A model generated the notes under the pieces. The model did no database searches and was not told the DNA's origin. It worked only from the letters and a program-made list of their open reading frames with translations. A program made the position numbers and the translations under genes. From assembly GCA_905116865.2 (NCBI GenBank), contig CAJHNH020002661.1, positions 1-64,000 on the forward strand: DNA of 64,000 bases, in the 5' to 3' direction. The DNA is from Candidula unifasciata (taxonomy: Eukaryota; Mollusca; Gastropoda; Stylommatophora; Geomitridae). Of the stretch, positions 10,779-21,693 are shown one piece after another (position 1 is the first letter of the stretch; each line of letters starts with the position of its first letter).

Positions 10779-10791
10779 AACTATTTCAACT

Positions 10792-11315
10792 TCACTTAAT
10801 AAAGAACTCTTAAAAAATTGTACATGAGGGCTTTCTAGTGGAGCAATGATGTGCAGTACAACACTGAAGCTTCGTAATGATAAAAGCAGGAAAGATATTT
10901 TTGTTTTCCGCAATTTTATTTATTTGTTGCCTCTCTTAGTATATGTGACCTTATGCCCTAAATTTGCTGCCTTGTGCAGCTGCACATGTACACAGCTTAC
11001 TGTGGTCCGGGTTCACTTTCCAGCAGCAGAGACGCAATTACTTTTGATGACCAGTACGGCTGCAAAATATGTGTGTGTTTGTGTGTGTGTGGAAGGTTTT
11101 GGGGGGAAAGTGGGGGGGGGGGGGGTGGAACAACTGCCATTACTGCCTATTTTTAAAAACTTGTTTAGGCAAAAGGGTGGATAATTGGGGTCTATAGTAG
11201 CGTTAGAGAGGTCTATAGAAGTAGAGTGCTAGATAGGAATATGAAGTAGACACTCGCAGACATTTCGATTACGAGGACAAATATACTTGATAATATGAGG
11301 GGGGAATGGCAACAA

Positions 11316-11317
<2 letters not shown>
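10792..11317. other. No gene; G tract
   Basis: No supported gene. Contains a GT-rich stretch near 11070-11092 and a G run near 11110-11126. Confidence 0.4.

Positions 11318-11349
<32 letters not shown>
11318..11349. repeat. poly(A) run
   Basis: About 32 consecutive A. It could be a retroposon tail, but I could not define the body or TSD. Confidence 0.9.
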
Positions 11350-11350
<1 letters not shown>

Positions 11351-11884
11351 AACGATAAATAACTAAATTACTTGTGTACTGCATAATTGAAAACAAATAG
11401 TACATACCTGATACAACGCTTGTGTGGTGGTTTGAACTATGGCAGTCCAAACAAGTAATGATGATGATGTTGGTAACATGATAATGAGGATGTTAAAATA
11501 ACTAGCTTACAAATGCTCACATTTTCAATTCCATAGACAGACCTTTAACAGCCCATTAAGGTAAATCTGACATAAATAAAGATGCTCCGTGTTGAAATGG
11601 TTTTGTGAAATATTGAATCAAGCTTTATAAGACACCTGATAACCTTCAGATCAACACTAATTAACTGTTAGTGTGTAAGTTTGTGAGGAAGTCAATAGAT
11701 CATTCTGTTTTGTGTGTCTTTACAGTGGAAATTTTCCATTACCGGTATATGTGGGTTTACTATCTTAATTACATGTTCAGTTTGTCTGTTTCTGTGCACT
11801 TTAATGTCGGAGAAATTAATGGGTTTGTAATTTCCTTTATACTCATCAGTTTTTGTCTCTGTGCGTTTTTGATTCCTGTTGTAT
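11350..11884. other. No recognisable feature
   Basis: AT-rich sequence without a supported gene. Confidence 0.4.
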
Positions 11885-12202
11885 TCCGTTTTTTTCTGCT
11901 GCTTCTGTTTCTTGTGTTACTTCTTCTCCAGCCTCTATTTCTGCTTTTTTTTTTTTTTTTTTTCGTTTCTCTACTTTTTCTTTGTCTTCTTCTCAAACCT
12001 CTTTTTCTACTGTTTTTCTCTTCTTCTTTACCTTCTTCATCTTCTCCTCCTTATCCCGCTGTTTCTTCTTCTTTCTTCTTCTTCTTCTTCTTCTTCTTCT
12101 TCTTCTTCTTCTTCTTCTTCTTCTTCTTCTTCTTCTTCTTCTTCTTCTTCTTCTTCTTCTTCTTCTTCTTCTTCTTTTTCTTCTTTTTCTTCTTCTTCTT
12201 TC
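11885..12202. repeat. Long (TTC)n / pyrimidine tract
   Basis: Pyrimidine-rich lead-in followed by an almost pure TTC run from about 12063 to 12202. All overlapping frames on both strands are low-complexity by-products. A mirror-symmetric polypyrimidine run of this length can form intramolecular triplex DNA. Confidence 0.95.
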
Positions 12203-12589
12203 CGTTATTCACCAATGAAGCTTGTTTCCATAACCAATACATATTAAGCCCTTGTAAACTTGCTCATATATGCACGGCGTTGTAAGTGAAGCCTGAATAC
12301 CCCCCCCCCCCCCTCCTTTACGATCCCTACTCGGACCCCACATTCAAAACGGTGTAGTGTCATAAACCCAACTGTTTCCTTTTTCACTTATTAAAAATTG
12401 GATATTGCACAATGTTAATTTTCCTCTTTAGCTCCTCTGCAAAGACCCTAGTCATATACAGTGCGGAATGTTTACTGATAACTCCTACAATATTCTTTCA
12501 GTTCAGTCTGAAGGAGTAGCAGTGACCGAGATGTTAGAGGGCTGTGATGCATGAGATCTAGAGTAGATTCCAGGTAAGGGATTGAAGTA

Positions 12590-12870
12590 GGAAGGTTCCA
12601 TGGGGTAGTGGCTTTCGGATCCGAAGGTCGTGGGTTCGAATACTAAGGAATCAGACTAAATTTCTCATTAACAACGACCATGGCTTCTCGGTCAACCCAG
12701 CTTTAATGGGCACAAGGTAAAATCCTGGAAAGTAAAGGCGGTCGTCGTGATGTTTATCACTTCATCCACCTAGTGCAGATTGCTAGATAAACCAAGGTTT
12801 AATCATGTACGTCCATTACGCTTGAAGACGTGAAAAATAGTCGTTACTTCACTCTTAAAGGACTCTGAAA
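12590..12870 (+). mobile_element. SINE-A copy, plus strand
   Basis: tRNA-like head with CCGAAGGTCGTGGGTTCGAA (B box), body with CAACCCAGCTTTAATGGGCA, GTAAAGGCGGTCGTCGTGAT and CACCTAGTGCAGATTG, and a degenerate 3' end GAAGACGTGAAAAATAGTCG. The A box is weak. Confidence 0.75.
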
Positions 12871-13490
12871 GATATTTTTTTCTGCCACGGAAACTAAAGC
12901 TACATAGTTATAGGCCACTGCAATACCTACGCGGCCTAAAATAAAAGACCAATAACCGCCCTCCTCCCCCCCCCCCCACCTGTTTTCATAACCCTATACC
13001 GTCTCAAAAACGGTAAATGCGCAGGTAAAGGCAGATTTAAGACCATCGACCTGAGCACAGAATTTAGTTCATTAATATTGAAGTCAACCCGGTACCATAG
13101 TAGGTCTACAAGTAAACATTGATGTTGGCATCTCGTATTTAGACCAGGAAATGATGGAGTAGGCAAGATCTGAACTGGAATCTCCTATTTTCAGAGCTGT
13201 CTTTAATGAAAAAAAAAAACCAAGTTTTGATATAGGAAGAGATATACAGACTGACATGGACTGGGTGGGTTGAGGTTTGTTTTCTTCATTGATGTTTTAC
13301 TCTTGGTACCTTTCCGTGTTTCCAGGCGAAAGTGTTGCTCTGTAGGAAGACACAGGAATCATATTCCATGGCGATACAAATTAAGTTCAAGGATGAAGTT
13401 TTGTCTCTAATAAGCACAGTCTCGGCAGTAATGTAGAGACCGTCTGTTACCCAAGTATCACTATCTCTCTCTTTCTCTATCTCTCTTTCT
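12871..13490. other. No recognisable gene
   Basis: Contains a C run near 12966-12978. No gene or further family recognised. Confidence 0.4.
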
Positions 13491-13494
13491 TTCA

Positions 13495-13582
<88 letters not shown>
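13491..13582. repeat. (CT)n microsatellite
   Basis: Nearly pure CT run of about 90 bases. Confidence 0.95.
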
Positions 13583-13584
<2 letters not shown>

Positions 13585-14128
13585 ATTTCTCTTTCGCCCT
13601 GCATTGGGTATTGCAAAGAAAAGGCAACACCAATACGTTTTGAGCAAAGCATGCAGCAGACACTGCGGGATCACAACAGCAGTGCTCTGTCTTTAGGAGT
13701 TTCTACTCCTAGACTAGCTGCCATCCAAGACTAAGCTCTTGGTCTATAGTGTCATAGCATTCGTTTTCAGGTTGCATTTCATCCTGCTAGAATAAAACTA
13801 GTATTGTAGGTTGCTGCGTCTGTTTTATGTATATAATTATCAAAGACTGAAACATAATACAAAAAGAGAAAAAGAATTACAAAGAAAACATTAACAAGAA
13901 TGAACAACAAAGATATTAGACAATACCAAAAGCAGAACACCAGACTGTTAGCCCGTATAATAAGATTATCACAAGACATCGCCACTCAAAGTGCTTTGAC
14001 GCTTAGACTCACCTGAAACGGAATAGGAAAGAAATCACCTGCACAGACGTTGTTAGATCTTTACCTAAGATGACAGCCATCATTTATAAATAATGTAGCA
14101 GAGCTGACAGTTGACATGGCTGTTTTTC
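13583..14128. other. No recognisable feature
   Basis: No gene or known family seen. Confidence 0.4.
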
Positions 14129-14290
14129 GGCTTTGACGGCTTGCTTTCTGTTTTGGTTTCACTAGGCAACTTTACGTTCAGCAGCTTGTTATTACCCCTT
14201 AAGGGTCTGCTCTCAATATCCATATTGAAATTAACGTAGAGCGGCCTGCTACCAAATCGAAAGCAGCTGGAATCGGATTGGGTACCTAGG
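14129..14290 (-). mobile_element. SINE-B fragment
   Basis: Shares GGTTTCACTAGGCAACTTTA, a GGTCTGCTCT block and AAATCGAAAGCAGCTGGAAT with the minus-strand SINE-B copies at 57000 and 61765. Both ends are missing. Confidence 0.55.
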
Positions 14291-14583
14291 AGTTAACAAG
14301 CGCCTAAACGAAATCCACCGACTCTCGATTATAAGACTGTTTTAAAAATTCTTGTACGTATTCAGTGTCTGGAAATTTTGCCACTTATTTGAATGTTACA
14401 TTGTAGTATTTCTTTCATTTTAGAAATTAATGTAATTAGGGGTTTGGTTTCTTACAGTGTTTATTTGCTTAGTGGCTCGATGTATTACTACATCTCCTAA
14501 ACACAGGCCCTTAACCTTGATGGCATAGATTAGTGCTGTTCTGATCTTGCTGCATTTGCAGCATGCTTTGTTGAACGTTGAAA

Positions 14584-14757
14584 ATTAGTTGCGTATCCTT
14601 TTCAGGACGTTGCAGAACCAACCCCAGCACGATCTGGCTGTTGTGGTTTTTCTAGGCAAATTTACGCAAGACAAACCGTCCGCAACAGGGATCGAACCCT
14701 GCACCTCGACATACGAAGCGCGTTCGCAAAGCCTAAGCCACAGACGCCGACTTGTTA
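14584..14757 (-). mobile_element. SINE-B copy with internal deletion
   Basis: On the minus strand: head GTCGGCGTCTGTGGCTTAGG, B box AGGGTTCGATCCC, then the body, ending GGATACGCAACTAA. The central block present at 9648-9886 and 32426-32659 (the AGTTTGCC/CAGGAGCAATGG region) is absent. An 11-bp direct repeat (TTGTTGAACGT and TTGTTATACGT) lies nearby with three mismatches and is not convincing as a TSD. Confidence 0.8.
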
Positions 14758-14949
14758 TACGTATAGGTGTTAATTCAGCTTTTTGAGTCAACAAGACAGG
14801 CCGAATGAGGGATCATATTGCAAGGACAAAGCAAGGTCTGTGTATTACCGCCAATGTTTTGTCCTATAGAGAGAAGGAACGTAATCCCTGTCGTCAACTG
14901 CTATCGCTGTGATGACTGATGTGTCTCATTACAGTAAAGATCCATTTTC

Positions 14950-15175
14950 GGGCATATGGGAAGAGCACCTATATTTTTTACAGACCAATATGCCCTAGGT
15001 GGGTAATGTGGTCAGCATTGCGCCGGCCGTCTTTACTCCCCCAGTACAAACATTCTGGTACCCATTTTATGCTGGGTCGACCTGCGACTCTTCATACCAT
15101 GATAAAAATCCACGCAGTCGGAAGTGGGTTTCGATCGCGGTAGGTTGGAATTACACAACGCGTAAGCCACAGACG
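14950..15175 (-). mobile_element. SINE-A-like copy, minus strand
   Basis: On the plus strand it carries TACAGACCAATATGCCCTAG, GGTAATGTGGTCAGCATTG, GCCGGCCGTCTTTACT, GGTACCCATTTTATGCTGGG and GTCGACCTG, matching the SINE-A body read in reverse. The head region (GTGGGTTTCGATCGCGG, GTAAGCCACAGACGCCG) resembles the SINE-B head and the 23.8-kb copy, so a chimeric or related subfamily is possible. Confidence 0.7.
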
Positions 15176-15370
15176 CCGTTTGTGTCTCACAACTAAATAC
15201 TATCACATGGAAAGACAGAGAGATGCCAACGCCTAAACACAGCAGACCATCTTCACTTCGCTTTCCGTTATCATGGCTGTATTATTTTTTATGTTTATGT
15301 TCAGTTTCCTCGAGCACAAGCATGACCACCGTAAATATTATTTAGAACAATTGAGGTCATTAATGTAAAG

Positions 15371-15574
15371 CAGTGTTTCCAAAACAATTCTTAGTCGAGG
15401 CGCCCTTTTTCATTTAAAATTTTGTCCATGGCGCCCTAACCAAAATAAAAGCATGACTATTCGTATGTGAGAGATTTAAAAAAAAAAAAAACTCTTCGAA
15501 TATTTCGCGGCTCCACTGTGAAGAGGTCGCGACTCCTCGGCGCGCCGCGGCGCACAGTTTGGGAAACACTGGTG
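15371..15574. mobile_element. hAT-type MITE
   Basis: Terminal inverted repeats are CAGTGTTTCC (left, 15371) and GGAAACACTG (right, ending 15571). The adjoining GCGCC-rich subterminal sequence is typical of non-autonomous hAT elements. TAATGTAA at 15361-15368 and TAATGTAG at 15575-15582 agree at 7 of 8 positions and may be the 8-bp TSD, although it leaves two or three bases between TSD and CAGTG. No transposase is encoded. Confidence 0.75.
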
Positions 15575-15589
15575 TAATGTAGAAAATTC

Positions 15590-15792
15590 CCATGTGGGTC
15601 GCAGGGCCCCATTGTGGGGAAAACAAGAATAGACAAACTGCCTCCCTACTAAGCATGTCGTAAGAGTCGACTAAATGTGGGATTCCTTTGAAGTCGAAGT
15701 GAATCTGCCTGAGACTCAAGGAACCAACAGTCTGCGTACAAATAAGTAAGATCTGTAAAACGGATGTGCATGCAACAGTCAGGTTCTGGAAC
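15590..15792 (+). mobile_element. SINE-like family F, left part (split by insertion)
   Basis: Carries GGGGAAAACAAGAATAGAC, AAGCATGTCGTAAGAGTCGA, CAGTCTGCGTACAAATAAGT and GTAAAACGGATGTGCATGCA, and stops at AGGTTCTGGAAC (15781-15792). The missing right part resumes at 17082 after the retrotransposon. The copy at 46841-47096 shows the uninterrupted order. Confidence 0.85.
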
Positions 15793-17081
15793 TTTTTCAG
15801 CGATCTCTGGTCATGCGCATAATCCACTGTGGGTCATAAACTGTGATGTCTTTTCAAGGTCTCTTAGGTTTCCCCAAAGCTTAGTTGTCAGTTTTACTGG
15901 GTGTTGCCATATGTTGCTCCGCAGCTCCGCCAGGAGAGGACAGTATTGCAGGACATGTTCTGGAGTCTGTTCAGCACGAAGGCACTGGCAGAGAGCTGTT
16001 TTGCTCATACCTAATTTATGTGAGTGTTTATTGAATCTACAGTGTCCAGTGCGTAAGCGAAAAACTGTGACTCGGTCTGTTCTGTTCAAGTGTTTCAGAA
16101 AATCTTTTCCGTAGTTATAACCAGTGTTTTTTTTTTTTTTTTCTAATGTTTCTGATTTTATCTTAATGAGAGTTTGGGGGCTGCTAGGGACACAGTAGTG
16201 GCATCTGGGTGTTTTATGTAAACACCTGCCCCACCATTCGTAGTTGCCTCCTTTGCTGATCCATCCGTGTAGATTCTCGTCCAGCTGTCCTGTGGGAACA
16301 TATTGTTGAGGTGTTCCATTGTGAGTGCTTTCTTCACTAAAGCGGGCTCTTTGTTTCCCAGGTTCGGGATGGATGTTGACACATTGAGTGTCAATAATTC
16401 GGAGTCCCAGAGATCGAAAGATAGCTCTTCAGGTGTACATTGTTGGTTAAGTAGTGAAGAGAATGACTTTCCAAATTCCTTCGTTAGATGGTTTAGGCTT
16501 GTGAGCTTTAATCGGTTTTTTGTCCTGGCTGCCAATTCTTCGTGTAATGGGTGGTTTAGCATTCTCTTCATTTTTTTTCAGCATGTAGAATTGCTTTTGT
16601 CCTTCTTCTTTCTTCTAAGGGGTTGATGTTGGCTGCCTTTTCCATTTCTACAATAGGTGTAGATTTTATGGCTCCCAGAAAAGTACGCAGACTTCTATTT
16701 TGCGTTTTGTCTAGTATCTGTTTATTGGAATGGGCTGCTGTTATCCATGACGATGATGCGTATTCATCTGACTGTGCCGATGTATACCTGCTTCAAGATA
16801 CAACTGTCTGCTCCCCAAGTGGTGCCTGCCAATTTCTTCACCACACCTTGTTTTCTCATAGCTGTTTTGTTAGTTTCTAGTATGTGATGTTTCCATGTTA
16901 GACGACTGTCAAGCTTGACTCCCAGGAAGGTTGGAGTATTGGAGCGTGGAACAGCATCATTGTTGAATTTTAATGTAAACTTTTCCTCCTTTGTAGACAA
17001 TGAGAAGAGTGTTGCTACAGTTTTTTTTTTTTTTTTCTTGTTTACTTCGAGGCCCCATTTGTTGGCCCAGTTTATGACACT
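15793..17081 (-). mobile_element. 5'-truncated non-LTR retrotransposon with 12-bp TSD, nested in family F
   Basis: AGGTTCTGGAAC occurs at 15781-15792 and 17082-17093 and flanks a 1289-bp insert. On the minus strand the insert starts inside an RT ORF, proceeds through RNase H and a C-terminal Cys/His region, and ends GATCGCTGAAAAA, a short A tail. The uninterrupted family F copy at 46841-47096 has only one GGTTCTGGAAC at the corresponding place. The insertion therefore post-dates family F at this locus. It is non-autonomous because most of RT and any endonuclease are absent. Confidence 0.9.
15811..17081 (-). pseudogene. RT (3' part) – RNase H – Cys/His ORF remnant, jockey/I-like
   Basis: In the element's 5' to 3' order the remnant begins with the end of the RT domain (WANKWGLEVNK, then FLGVKLDSRLTW, the thumb-proximal motif). 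A 16-A run at 17021-17036 adds lysines in frame. RNase H follows with IYTDGSAKEATTNGGAGVY, the first catalytic Asp region, but the frame stops at 16158 and a second A run (about 20, 16121-16142) follows. The RNase H core with the Glu, second Asp and His is not present before the C-terminal segment resumes (RLRTGHCRFNKH, then LCQCLRAEQTPEHVLQYCP with a C-C-H-C pattern). Predicted non-functional. I place it in the jockey/I-like group of RNase H-bearing LINEs from architecture only. Confidence 0.8.
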
Positions 17082-17180
17082 AGGTTCTGGAACAAGTGTA
17101 AAGTCCAGAGGTGGACGAACAATCAGAACGTTTCATCGGAGTTTACAGCCGGTGAACGCCAGGACGAGTAAAAGGAGATA
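17082..17180 (+). mobile_element. SINE-like family F, right part
   Basis: Resumes with the second TSD copy, then AAAGTCCAGAGGTGGACGAA, CAATCAGAACGTTTC and GGAGTTTACAGCCGGTGAAC, and a purine-rich tail GAGTAAAAGGAGA. It matches 46996-47096. Confidence 0.85.
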
Positions 17181-17194
17181 ATTCACAGGTATTA

Positions 17195-17400
17195 GGTGGC
17201 TGATCAAACAGTTAAAACGCTGGATTCAAAAGCGGCAGACCCAGGTTTGAATGCTAAGTAGAGTTAGAGAACTTGTCCAGGGCAAAAATGTAACACTAAC
17301 CTGTAACGTCTCTGGTGACAACACTAGCTATGCGGCCCTAAATTCTCTGGCTCAAAGAACCACCCCCTTCACCCCCCCCTCCCCTCTCCCGCCCCAGCCC
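17195..17400 (+). mobile_element. SINE-D copy
   Basis: tRNA-like head with TAGGTGGCTGATCAAACAGT (weak A box) and AGACCCAGGTTTGAATGC (B box). The body has GTGACAACACTAGCTATGCG and the end CTAAATTCTCTGGCTCAAAG, followed by C-rich sequence. Related copies are at 33268 and 43440. Confidence 0.75.
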
Positions 17401-17616
17401 TTCCTCCAACATCGCAAAGGCGGTAAATAGAGGCAGTGATGGCAGTTTTATTAATGGGCTTTCATGCAAATCATAAGAAAGAATTATATTACAGAGGGCT
17501 AACAAGGCAACAGTGATTTATGTAATTCTTAGAAAAATGTCAGAATCGCACGGCTGATCATATTACTTTTAGTTTTTTTTTAAAATACTAGATTCAAGAA
17601 TATCAGAAATTGGTTT

Positions 17617-17899
17617 CCATCCATCAGGTACCTTGCCGGCTAGCGTGGGCCATCATGCTTCTCCATAATCCATGATCTCCTGCAGCAAGAATCAGTTTGT
17701 CTGCTGACACACCTTCATACCATGCAGCAAGGATTGTCAAGAATCTTCTCTCGTTGTCTTCCTCTATCCCTCCTTCCACAGATCTTTCCAGTGGTCACAG
17801 CATGTTCGATTATCCCACTTCCGATAACATGGCCGAAAAATGATGAATGACTACTTCTGTGATAAGTTGTCTTCGGGCTCTCGCCTCTCTTAAATCCTC
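17617..17899 (-). mobile_element. Non-LTR retrotransposon 3' fragment with possible 7-bp TSD
   Basis: Minus-strand translation includes REARARRQLIT-like and GRRDRGRQREKIL segments, shared with the elements at 22855-23682 and 29839-30659. The non-coding end GGTACCTGATGGATGG is the variant tail. TTGGTTT flanks it at 17610-17616 and 17900-17906, short but consistent with a TSD. Strongly 5' truncated. Confidence 0.75.
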
Positions 17900-17906
17900 T
17901 TGGTTT

Positions 17907-18655
17907 ATGCAAATAACTGGTTTATGCACATAATATACGGCCTACATATAATGAGTAATTTAAAAAAAAATATATTATTCAGTGTGCTGATGGAAGGCTA
18001 AAAAGACAAGCTACACAAGCGAGAGACATGCTCACCTCATTAGCATAAAACATGATTCCTAAAAAACATCCACACATGAATCACAGAGATGGCATTAAAG
18101 CGAGTGGAAATAGAAAAACGTAATTTATTTTATATATTGTCAACAACAACAAAATATAAAAAGTACGAGGGGAAATCAGAAGTTCCTTAAAAGAAGACAG
18201 TAAACTGTTTGTAATTAATGCTCTTAATGGAGCAAAATGGTTCGATAAACAGTTACAAAGAAACGATCGGAACTTGTTCAAGGCAATCGGAATATAATTA
18301 GCTGAATTCAGACCATCCTTTCATGTTCCATCTATTTATCTCTCTTTTATTTAAAAGAACGTGTGCCATCTTCTTTTGGTGTTTGAACAATAGTGAAATT
18401 GTGTGTCTACTTCTGTCTTTGAGAACATGACGTCTCTTCCACTGTGCAATTCTCGTACCATTGTTGGAAACTCCCGAGAACGGTTTTATTCTAAAGCGCT
18501 GATGTTATCTCTCATATGGCATGTTGAGAATTGTAAAACTAGTGCACTATGCATACAGCCATACAAGGGCATCTATGGCTCCAAGAATACCTCATGTTTC
18601 CAGCAGTGCCACACAAAGGACAATAGTCTTAGCTGACTATGTGTAACAACCCGTA
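17907..18655. other. No recognisable feature
   Basis: AT-rich. Short open frames at 18081-18281 (minus) and 18403-18636 (plus) have no recognised domain. Nothing else supported. Confidence 0.4.
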
Positions 18656-18657
18656 AG

Positions 18658-18855
18658 AAAAGGACCCTTTTCCACGCCTTCATGTGTATCGGACACATAC
18701 GGCTAGAGCTATATTTTATAGACCAATCGGCACTTGGTGGCTGATGTGTTCAGCAAAACAACGACCGCCTTTGCTTCTCAAGACTTCACTTGGTACGCAT
18801 TTAAGGCTTGGTCGACCTGGCAGTCATGGTGATTTTTGACAAATGTTTATCTCCG
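18658..18855 (-). mobile_element. SINE-A copy lacking the head
   Basis: On the plus strand it carries AGGACCCTTTTCCACGCCTT, TATAGACCAATCGGCACTTG, GTGGCTGATGTGTTCAGC and TTTAAGGCTTGGTCGACCTG. This is the SINE-A 3' end and body in reverse orientation. The tRNA-like head is not recognisable. Confidence 0.75.
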
Positions 18856-18954
18856 TCAGCATCTTAACCCACTATATACAGATATACCACAGTTGCTAAA
18901 GTACACGATTAAAGGATTTTTTTTCATACTGAACCCAAAATGTTGAATGTTATA

Positions 18955-19070
18955 TGTTGAATTAGGAGTCGGCATCACAGCACTCAGGACCTCCCCCCCT
19001 CCCCCCCAAGCGCTCAGACCCCATCTTCAGCAGCAAGCAAAGAGTTCCAGATCCCATGGTATAGTAACTA
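18955..19070 (-). mobile_element. Retrotransposon fragment shared with 24.9 and 38.6 kb
   Basis: Shares GAGTCGGCATCACAGCACTC, CCCATCTTCAGCAGC and AAAGAGTTCCAGATCCCATG with 24870-24985 and 38570-38685. In those longer copies the adjoining minus-strand sequence encodes an RNase H C-terminal motif, so this is read as the non-coding downstream part of that element. Confidence 0.6.
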
Positions 19071-20394
19071 TCTGAAACCTTGTGTCTGCGGTAACGGTAT
19101 ATGGCTCGTGTTCTAGGCCCATGACAAATAAGCTATACTAAACACATTTAACCCAAACATCTACAGAGCATACAACAATCTTTAATGTACAGGACAATTT
19201 AACTTCACCTCAGAAGTCGTGTGACCCTTATCCAAAGCAAAATCCGTAAGGGCTTTACAAATCACCGCTCACTCCTATCACGTTCTCATTGATAGTACCT
19301 AGGTCCGAGCCCACGCCGCTTCCGTACAGTTCTTGCGTCTGTAATTGAACTCCACACCAGTACCGCGAAGCGTCTGCCGAGTGCGGTGCAAGTGAGTGAG
19401 GACAGATCAAATCACATCCAATACAAACCAATCTAAGCAACCAGACTAACTATAATACCCAATCAGCTACCCACGGAACAGGCTACACAGAAAACACACC
19501 TATGTCGAGCGCTGTACAACACAGCAGTACTGCTACTATCTAGAGAAAGACATTGTAACACAGACTATCGGTCACAACGGTCTAAACTATACACATTGCA
19601 ATCTAACTGGCACACTATCAACAAGTCCCTACAGTCTCACATCCTGGAAAAAAATCTCTCTGAGACGATATTTCACTGTCCGCTCGTTTTGTTTCAGTAG
19701 CTGTTCAGCCTGTGACCAATTCTAACATGTGAGACTTGTGGCTTCGCAAGCGAACCATTCAAACAGTCACCACTTCCTACCGTCGTCTGGTCGTCTCGGT
19801 GAATTTCGAGTCATGCCTCGGTCATGTAACTGCAGACATAAAACATTCACTACTATCATACTGGCTGTCCCATACCCACAACAGCCTATGACAGTTAACA
19901 ATACATGGGGATCTATATAGATCTCTTGTTATCTACAAAGATCCACGACTTGTAAAGTGAAACAACAGAGTGTGCAGCACACACGAGGTATGTACGGCAC
20001 ACGAGTGACCTTTGAGTAAATGACTTTAGCATTAGAATGTAACATCATGAAGTTAGCAGTGGAGGCTCTACAAAATAGAAAAAGCCAAACAAGCAATTTG
20101 TGCTCCCAGGAGATATAAATGTTGGAAATTCAGTCATGGAAGAACCACTCCTAGAGCGAATAGCCTAATGAATAATGACGAACACATCTCAGATTCTTTT
20201 GAAAGGGTCGCTTGCTGCTGGGGATGGGAACATAGCGTTTACGAGAGTCTCCATAGTGATGTGATGTCGAATCTTAATTCAACATTTGTAAAGATGAATT
20301 TTGAAGATAACTATTTGAAAAGTAGAACAAGGGTTTAAGCACTGGTGCATGAAATAAAAAGACTCTATATCATGTGTATCGCTTATATATAGTT
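19071..20394. other. No recognisable feature
   Basis: About 1.3 kb in which I see no supported gene, tandem repeat or shared family. Open frames at 19255-19440 and 19729-19920 are short and unrecognised. Confidence 0.4.
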
Positions 20395-20885
20395 GTATAA
20401 ATCGTACCTTGATATACGGAATTGAATCATGGACAGTTAGTAAATATGTGAAAACTTATTTGGAAGCTCCGGAGATGTTGTTTTATAGACGAATGAAGAA
20501 AATACTCTGGACTGATGAAAAGAGTAATAAAGACCTCTCGAAAGGAACTGACACAGGAAGAGAACTAATTGACCATGTCATAAAGAGACAATCTACTAAT
20601 TGACCATGTCAGAAAGAGACAATCTACTAATTGACCATGTCAGAAAGAGACAATCTACATTCTTTTATCATGTAATGAGAAGGCAACAACTAGAGTATAT
20701 AACATAAGTGAGATAAGTTGGAGGCGAGGAGAGGCAGAAGGAGACCGAGAGAAAATATGCTAAATAGTTTGACATAATGGCACGGAGGATCATCTGTATC
20801 ATAGGTGGTTGAAAGTACACGAGACAGAAGGTTGTGGATAGACATAACTTCAACGCCACACGGCATGGACTTTTGGAAGAAGATA
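20395..20885 (+). pseudogene. Non-LTR RT C-terminal remnant
   Basis: Plus-strand frame with TLIYGIESWTVSKYVKTYLE and MLFYRRMKKILW, the segment downstream of the RT palm (YGCESWTI and WFYRRMLRIPW in the 23-kb copy). Downstream sequence is out of frame and retains REGRRRPRENML-like and CHRWLKVHETEGCG-like fragments. The end CGCCACACGGCATGGACTTT also occurs near 47115. Multiple stops. Confidence 0.7.
20564..20658. repeat. 31-bp tandem triplication inside the RT remnant
   Basis: AATTGACCATGTCA(T/G)AAAG begins at 20567, 20598 and 20629, giving three units of 31 bp. As 31 is not a multiple of three, the triplication shifts the reading frame. Confidence 0.93.
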
Positions 20886-21456
20886 TCAAGTATGGATAAT
20901 TAGGCTGTTTAGTATGTGAGTAGTATACACCATCGAGCATTCATTTATAGACGGAGTAGAAATCGAAAGAGAGGCCAACCTTGTAACAGATGGTCGGGGG
21001 GGGGGGGGGGGAGGAGAGTACTTAGGACAAATGAGCCGACAGAAAGAAAACAGGGGTGGGATACATTTCCCTACAAATTTCCAAGAGAAGGGGAATGGTA
21101 CAAAGCCTTGTTGAAGTGCGCAGTACACACACACATATATATGTTTATGTGTGTGTGGGTGTGTGTAAAGTGCTAAAGAGCAAGTAAATACACTGAAAAT
21201 GATTTGACACGTTTAAACACAAATACTTCTAGTGATGGTCAAATTAGCCTTTTAGCTCCTGTCGAAGGAGTTTTTGCATCCAGGCTCCAGCGCCAATGAA
21301 ATGACCCAAGATCTCCCATGTGCGTTGCACACAAACAGGCAGTATATCCCTGTAAATAAATCCCCCCGACACGGTAAGGAACAAGAGGATTAAATAAGAA
21401 GAGAGACGAGGAGACAAGGTGGACAAATGTTAGCAGCAATCAATGATTTGTTTGTA
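20886..21456. other. No gene; G tract and AC/GT stretch
   Basis: Contains a run of about 15 G near 20997-21012 and a short AC/GT microsatellite near 21124-21168. No coding region supported. Confidence 0.4.
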
Positions 21457-21642
21457 TTATTATTATTGTTTTTATTATTATTATTATTATATTATTATTA
21501 TTATTATTATTATTATTTATATTTACTAATATTTTTATTACTATTATTGTTATTATTATTACTATTAGTATTATTATTATTATTATTACTATTGGTATTT
21601 TATTATTACTATTAATAATAATATTATTATTAATATTATTAC

Positions 21643-21693
<51 letters not shown>

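Noticed and set aside
11671..12285. 204-codon Phe-rich frame
   Set aside because: Its second half is the TTC microsatellite and the first half lacks any recognised domain.
14568..14773. TSD around the 14.6-kb SINE-B copy
   Set aside because: The candidate 11-bp repeats differ at three positions and do not abut the element.
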